A stretch of 64,000 nt of DNA from Bacillota bacterium (GTDB taxonomy: Bacteria; Bacillota; Clostridia; Christensenellales; SZUA-584). Location of the stretch: positions 1 to 64,000 of the forward strand of contig JAEYOE010000015.1 in assembly GCA_023412005.1 (NCBI GenBank), given 5' to 3'. Position 1 is the first letter of the stretch; each line of letters starts with the position of its first letter. Below are positions 59,464 to 64,000 of this stretch, piece by piece. The position numbers and the translations under genes were made by a program. The notes below the pieces were generated by a model. It saw only the letters and a list, made by a program, of their open reading frames with translations. It did not search any database and was not told where the DNA came from.

Positions 59464-60477
59464 TTATATATTTTCAAAATCATGCCTTCCTCGGCCAAAA
59501 CGGCCAACACCCTCCGATGAAGACGGATTAACCAGCGAGACAATGCCTCTGGCGGTATTCTCATCCGTCACCAGATAGTTAACCACACCCGTGCGAAGCG
59601 CACCGATAATAGACAGTACCTTGAGCTTTCCTCCGGCAATACAAATGACGTTATCGATCCGACGCAGATTATCTTCATCAATGCCCATAATCAATTTGCT
59701 GTGTTCGTTGTGAATAAACCGACCTTTTAAATTAAACCGCCTTGCACAGATATCGCCTATGGCCTTTGAGTCGTCTGCCTCGAATTTTTCCATTTCATTT
59801 ACAGTAAAACCAATATTGTTATTATAAATATTGGGCGTTGTTCCTGCCGATACAATCGCTGTATCCATCGCAGCCCATTTTTCAATAATGCTCTTTATTG
59901 ACTTGCTCTGCATATAAAGATCTTTATCGTCGATTGATTCCGCAATAGCCGGCGCATAAATGAACGATGGTGTTCCCTGCACTTTCTCGGCAAACATACG
60001 TACCATTTCATTGAGCTGATATTCCGACGCGATACGGGACGTACCGCCAATGAGAGGAACAACATTAATATCGTAGAGTTTGTTTTGATTGGTGAACGAG
60101 TTCATGAATTCATAGCAGGTCATTCCCCACGCAATGCCCACCGTCGTTCGGCTTTTTAAAATATCCTGCGCGTAATCAGCCCCTTGAGAAGCCACCACCT
60201 TGGTGATCAGGCGCATCTCGTCAATCGCCGTTCTGATGACCAGACAGCCCTTTAATCCGTATATTCTTGTCAGCTCGTCAGACAATTCAACGACATTGCT
60301 TTTGGGGTCTTTAATGCTAATCTGAATAATCCCGATTTCTTTTGCCTCATTCAATATCATCGATATTGATGAACGGGAAATTTGAAGTTCCTTGGCGATT
60401 TGTTCTTGAGTCAAGCCGTCAAGGTAGTACATGTTTGCGACCTGTACCATCAATTGGATATCATATCGTGCCTTCAT
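59464..60477 (-). CDS. SorC-family transcriptional regulator 3
   Basis: A 337-residue SorC protein. Almost every block of regulator 2 recurs: MKARYDIQLMVQ, GLTQEQIAKEL, VGIAWGMTCYEFM, APAIAESI and GALRTG. It has a longer, Gly/Arg-rich C-terminal end (SSSEGVGRFGRGRHDF). It lies directly upstream of the importer operon, whereas regulator 2 lies at its far end. One may act as activator and the other as repressor, or they may respond to different sugar phosphates. Behind GGAGATA. Confidence 0.88.
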   Translation of the reverse strand: MKARYDIQLMVQVANMYYLDGLTQEQIAKELQISRSSISMILNEAKEIGIIQISIKDPKSNVVELSDELTRIYGLKGCLVIRTAIDEMRLITKVVASQGADYAQDILKSRTTVGIAWGMTCYEFMNSFTNQNKLYDINVVPLIGGTSRIASEYQLNEMVRMFAEKVQGTPSFIYAPAIAESIDDKDLYMQSKSIKSIIEKWAAMDTAIVSAGTTPNIYNNNIGFTVNEMEKFEADDSKAIGDICARRFNLKGRFIHNEHSKLIMGIDEDNLRRIDNVICIAGGKLKVLSIIGALRTGVVNYLVTDENTARGIVSLVNPSSSEGVGRFGRGRHDFENI

Positions 60478-60681
60478 CTTATCTCCGTATCGATAATAAT
60501 ATAACAGCCTCGTTGATACTGATTACTATTTATTAATGCAATTCTATTTTTATACTTGAGTGTTATTTCGCAGCGTGTCTTTTGTTATAACATATTTCAC
60601 GCAATCATTCTATCATGCACAATGACTGCTTTCAATCCCCCACCAAATGAATTCTTTAGCGCAGATAAACAGCCCTCGCTA

Positions 60682-62193
60682 TCACAGCTCTCTCCATTTT
60701 TTCCATACAGGATCAATGCTATCTATTAATGCTTTATATATATCGTATTTTTTACGGTATATCTCTTTATTTTGCACATTCGGCTGACATGTGTACGAAA
60801 CGCGCGTCATACGATCGGCTGCGTCTTCCAGGCTTTGATAATCGCCCGCTGCCACAGCAGCGCACATGGCTGCGCCGAGAGTGCCCAGCTCTTTCGCGGC
60901 CGAAACCTCAATCGGCTTTTGCAATACATCCGCAAAAATCTGCACCCAGACCCGTGACTCGGTTGCGCCGCCCGATATGCGAACGATCTTAGGCGGTTCC
61001 ATAAAGTTTAGCAGACGTTCAATATGCATCATTGTTGAGAATACCACGCCTTCAAAAAGCGCCCGAATCATATGCTCTCTGTCTTGAGAGCCGTCGATAC
61101 CGATAAACGCCGCACGTGCATCCGCGTTGACGTTGGTGCCGTATAAGAACGGCAGGAATATGATGCTGCTATCGTCCGGGCCGAGCTTTTCTACAATACG
61201 ATCACAATACTTGTAGGCTTTGTCCATGCGTTTTCCGTCTGCATCTAACAGCAGGCTGTTTATAAACCACTCCAAATTGCCGGCCGACGTCATGCTGCCC
61301 TCTATACTGACGTAATAATCATCCATACAGAACAGCGATGTCATGAACAGATCTTTGGAATAAACGGCTTTCTTGGAGATCATGCTGTTGATACTCCACG
61401 TGCCGGCCACAACCGAAATTTTATCCGGTGTCGTTACGCCTGTCGCGATACAGCAGGAGGCCACATCAAAAAGCCCGCCCGCAACAGGGGTGCCCTCTGC
61501 AAGCCCAGTCTCCTGCGCGCATTTTGCCGTGACATAACCGCATATCTCATCGGATAATTTCAATGGCGGCAGCAGATGGAAATATTCAGCAATACCGAGA
61601 TCGCTTAATATGTCTTTATCATACTCTTTTGTTTCCAGATTCATGGCGCTGACAGCAGACATATCCGTGACTTCACCATACGCTTCTCCCGTCAGGCAAT
61701 AACGCACGTAATCCTTGCAGCCAAGCGCCCATCGAACAGTTTTTAGCACCTCGGGCTGGTGTTTTTTGAACCAGGCAATCAGTGATACGATCTGACCGGC
61801 CCAAAGCGTTTGTTTGGTTAATGGAATGATTTTATCTTGTACGCCGCGTTCAATCCAATCACGAACGATCTCAGCTGCCCGCTGATCGGTAGAAATAATA
61901 CCCGGCGCAGCCGGGGTTCCATCTTCCCGGATCATATAAACGCCGTTGCCATGCCCCGAAACCGCAACGCCCGCAATATCCTTCGGATCAACGCCAGATT
62001 TTTGAATGACTTCGCGAATAACCTGCGCGTTGGATGCCCAGAGCTGGTTCATGTCACGCTCGACAAATCCGCCTTTGCGTATAACGGGATTGGCCGGTGC
62101 ACCGGAAACGGCAATTTCGCCGCCATTCACATCATACAGCGCCGCTTTTGTTTTGCTTCCACCGTTATCGAGCCCCAAATAATACTTTGCCAT
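60682..62193 (-). CDS. FGGY-family carbohydrate kinase
   Basis: A 503-residue sugar/polyol kinase that traps the imported substrate as its phosphate. N-terminal phosphate loop YLGLDNGGSKTKAALYD; catalytic aspartate in ISTDQRA; second ATP block VAGTWSINS; C-terminal adenosine site RISGGATESRVWVQIFADVL and ELGTLGAAMCAAVAAGDY. It belongs near the xylulokinase/erythritol kinase branch, but the sugar cannot be read from sequence. Strong GAGGAGG precedes the ATG. Likely the first committed step before the epimerase, SDRs and aldolase. Confidence 0.9.
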   Translation of the reverse strand: MAKYYLGLDNGGSKTKAALYDVNGGEIAVSGAPANPVIRKGGFVERDMNQLWASNAQVIREVIQKSGVDPKDIAGVAVSGHGNGVYMIREDGTPAAPGIISTDQRAAEIVRDWIERGVQDKIIPLTKQTLWAGQIVSLIAWFKKHQPEVLKTVRWALGCKDYVRYCLTGEAYGEVTDMSAVSAMNLETKEYDKDILSDLGIAEYFHLLPPLKLSDEICGYVTAKCAQETGLAEGTPVAGGLFDVASCCIATGVTTPDKISVVAGTWSINSMISKKAVYSKDLFMTSLFCMDDYYVSIEGSMTSAGNLEWFINSLLLDADGKRMDKAYKYCDRIVEKLGPDDSSIIFLPFLYGTNVNADARAAFIGIDGSQDREHMIRALFEGVVFSTMMHIERLLNFMEPPKIVRISGGATESRVWVQIFADVLQKPIEVSAAKELGTLGAAMCAAVAAGDYQSLEDAADRMTRVSYTCQPNVQNKEIYRKKYDIYKALIDSIDPVWKKWREL

Positions 62194-62573
62194 ACGCCCT
62201 CCTCAATCAAAAACGTGACTCTCGTTATTTTAAATACGTTGCGTACACATCAGAACCACTTCTTATAACTCAATCTTAATTGTCAGTCTGGCTGACAATG
62301 CTTTAATCGTTTGGAGTCATGCATCTTCGAGACTCTCTGTCGCGGCTACAGTTTAATGGTTAGAGTCCGGCATGTGACTCTCGTCCGCGACGCAATCGGC
62401 TCGCTGTCGCTCTGGTGCTTTATCATACAGCCTGATGATTGAACCAATCATTTCAGCGTGTTAATCAATCTCTTATCGTGTCCACGGCGACTCTATCCTT
62501 AAGTACAAATAGCGCTGCCACCATTATGATTGGGAAATATTAAAAGTGGTTCGGTATCATGATATCGTCACAA
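62194..62573. other. Intergenic region between kinase and dihydrolipoamide dehydrogenase genes
   Basis: About 380 bases without a supported gene. It holds the dyad at 62279-62299. The stretch 62310-62420 has several GACTCTC/GTCCGCGAC-type segments that could be a degraded repeat. No clear terminator is seen. Confidence 0.5.
62279..62299. promoter_or_regulatory. Inverted repeat upstream of the kinase gene
   Basis: ATTGTCAG-TCTGG-CTGACAAT, a perfect 8-bp dyad about 85 bases before the kinase start. Likely a regulator site; no clear -35/-10 pair was found beside it. Confidence 0.45.
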
Positions 62574-63944
62574 TCATTTCTTTACCGGAAGATGCAGACA
62601 CATGCCTATGCTGTCCGCCGCCGCTTCCATAAACGCTTCCGAGTAAGTCGGATGCGCGTGAATATACCCTGCAATCTCGTTGGCCGTCACTTCGGCGTTC
62701 ATCAGGCTTGCCGCCTCGTTTATCATCTCAGCAGCTCCGGGTCCGACGATATGCACACCCAGCACCTCACCGAACCGCTTATCGGTAATCACCTTCACAA
62801 AGCCTTCCGCTTCGCCGGATGCCAGCGCACGCCCGTTTGACCTGAACGGATACAGCCCGATGCTGATATCGTGCGTCTCCTTGGCCTGCTGCTCACCAAG
62901 CCCCACACACCCCACTTCGGGTGTCGTATACACACATGACGGTACGTATTTCAAATCGGCGGTTTTATAATTCCCCATGGCATTCTCCGCCGCAACGTCT
63001 CCCATTGCAAATGCCGCATGCGCCAGCATGCTCCGGCCATTGATGTCGCCGGGCGCATATATCCAGTCAATGCTGGTTCTCATTGCGTCATCCGTTTTAA
63101 TTCTGCCGCGCTCTGTCTCAATCTCAATACCGCTGACCGCCGACAGATCCGGTTCACGCCCGACAGACAAGAGCACATAGTCGGCCATAAGGTGCTGCTT
63201 ATCTGTGAATACCGTAATCTTGTTTTTTAGTTCTTCAACTTTTTCCAGTTTAACTCCTGCATGGATTTTAATATCTTTTTTATTCAGCGATTTTTGAATC
63301 GCCTCAGAAACGTCACTGTCCAACATTGGCAATAGTCGATCTGCCAGCTCAAGAATCGTGACCCGGCTGCCGAACGCCGCAAATACGCAGGCCATTTCGA
63401 CACCGATAACACCGCCTCCGACGATCACCAAATCGCCCGGCACATGATCAATATCAAGAATCTCATCGCTGGTCAGCACACGTTTGCTGTCCATACCCGG
63501 CAGGTTCAGCTTTGCCGCCCTGGAGCCGCCTGCGAGAATCACCTTGTCAACGGCAAATACCTCGTTGCCCATGCTCACTGTTTTGTCGGCGTTGATTTTG
63601 GCTTCCCCGCGGTAAACATCCACACCGTTGTTCTTCAGCAATGCCGCAATGCCCGACGTTAACTGCTTAACCACCTTGTTTTTTTCATTGACCGCCACCG
63701 ACATATTCATTGTCACATCAGAAGCAGCCAGCATAATGCCCCGTTGCTTCGCGCTGCGGATATGGTCGATAATCTCAGCGGTCTTCAAATACGTTTTGGT
63801 GGGAATGCATCCCCTGTTCAGACATGTGCCGCCCACAACCGATTTTTCAAACAGCACTGTTTTTGCGCCCAGCCGTGCCGCCTTGATGGCTGCCATATAG
63901 CCCGCAGGCCCGCCGCCCACAACCGCAATATCGTACTTAATCAT
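62574..63944 (-). CDS. lpdA: Dihydrolipoamide dehydrogenase
   Basis: A flavoprotein disulfide reductase, 456 residues, E3 component of 2-oxo acid dehydrogenase or glycine cleavage complexes. FAD motif VVGGGPAGYMAA (about residues 8-19), redox pair C41-C46 in GGTCLNRGCIPTK, NAD motif VIVGGGVIGVEMA, and the C-terminal His-Glu dyad in HAHPTYSEAF. No lipoyl domain is fused at the N-terminus. ATG 63944 is chosen because the ATG at 63968 has no ribosome-binding site. Its operon partners would lie beyond the right edge. Confidence 0.9.
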   Translation of the reverse strand: MIKYDIAVVGGGPAGYMAAIKAARLGAKTVLFEKSVVGGTCLNRGCIPTKTYLKTAEIIDHIRSAKQRGIMLAASDVTMNMSVAVNEKNKVVKQLTSGIAALLKNNGVDVYRGEAKINADKTVSMGNEVFAVDKVILAGGSRAAKLNLPGMDSKRVLTSDEILDIDHVPGDLVIVGGGVIGVEMACVFAAFGSRVTILELADRLLPMLDSDVSEAIQKSLNKKDIKIHAGVKLEKVEELKNKITVFTDKQHLMADYVLLSVGREPDLSAVSGIEIETERGRIKTDDAMRTSIDWIYAPGDINGRSMLAHAAFAMGDVAAENAMGNYKTADLKYVPSCVYTTPEVGCVGLGEQQAKETHDISIGLYPFRSNGRALASGEAEGFVKVITDKRFGEVLGVHIVGPGAAEMINEAASLMNAEVTANEIAGYIHAHPTYSEAFMEAAADSIGMCLHLPVKK

Positions 63945-64000
63945 TTTCGTCTCTCTTGTCACGTTCATCAGAGCAGCAGCAACAACGGGTTCTCAAGAAG
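63945..64000. other. Right edge
   Basis: Fifty-six bases upstream of the dihydrolipoamide dehydrogenase start. The frame is open to 63968, and the start of a further upstream gene is not visible. Confidence 0.4.

Noticed and set aside
1..64000. CRISPR arrays, rRNA and tRNA genes
   Set aside because: No regularly spaced direct repeats, rRNA segments or tRNA cloverleaf with the usual TTCRANTC arm were noticed. This was by eye, so a single tRNA could have been missed.

Overview
The window most likely comes from an anaerobic, Gram-positive member of the Clostridia. Ribosome-binding sites are strong AGGAGG types, promoters are TTGACA-17-TATAAT-like, and GTG or TTG starts are common. The gene content fits: Ech-type [NiFe] hydrogenase, selenium metabolism, an ATP-driven double-cubane reductase, ribose-type ABC importers and a catabolic microcompartment. 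Species cannot be told. No rRNA, tRNA or CRISPR array was found. From about 11.7 kb on, almost every gene lies on the minus strand.

Region by region. (1) 0.3-11.5 kb, plus strand: a complete energy-conserving hydrogenase operon, echABCDEF, followed without a break by its maturation genes hypA-hypB-hypF-hypC-hypD-hypE and a methyltransferase. The promoter carries a 10-bp inverted repeat over the -35 box. (2) 11.7-14.8 kb, minus: an HD-domain protein, a cysteine desulfurase and a TtcA-like tRNA thiolase, plus a stand-alone protein resembling the C-terminal end of FakA. (3) 15.0-19.2 kb: secDF, a small membrane protein, a TetR regulator and an internally deleted IS3-family element with intact ends and a 3-bp target duplication. 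(4) 19.3-25.7 kb, minus: a selenium cluster of selD, LysR regulator, activator ATPase, yedF, cysteine desulfurase, two Se/S-carrier-like (DUF3343) proteins and a double-cubane dehydratase-family protein. Two identical-format LysR boxes precede its two transcription units. (5) 26.1-31.1 kb: a nitroreductase and a first ribose-type ABC importer. (6) 31.6-39.7 kb: a Gld-like ABC system with a DUF4340 protein, a lipoprotein and a chemoreceptor with stacked HAMP units. (7) 40.4-50.3 kb, minus: one ~10-kb microcompartment operon of the sugar-phosphate-utilising type. It has three hexameric and three pentameric shell genes, CoA-acylating aldehyde dehydrogenase, PduL, two DeoC-like aldolases, two SDRs, a Gfo/Idh oxidoreductase and an Rpe-like epimerase. 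(8) 50.5-62.2 kb, minus: three SorC-type regulators, an aldo/keto reductase, an AllA-fold protein, a second ribose-type importer with two permeases, and an FGGY kinase. (9) The right edge holds a dihydrolipoamide dehydrogenase.

Regions 7 and 8 read as one catabolic module. A sugar or polyol is imported and phosphorylated, then oxidised and epimerised in the cytosol. A DeoC-type aldolase inside the shell cleaves it; the aldehyde becomes acyl-CoA and then acyl-phosphate. The most unusual item is the second DeoC, which carries a C-terminal four-cysteine [4Fe-4S]-type motif. No BMC-T shell protein, alcohol dehydrogenase or acyl kinase is encoded in the window. The substrate is not deducible from sequence alone.
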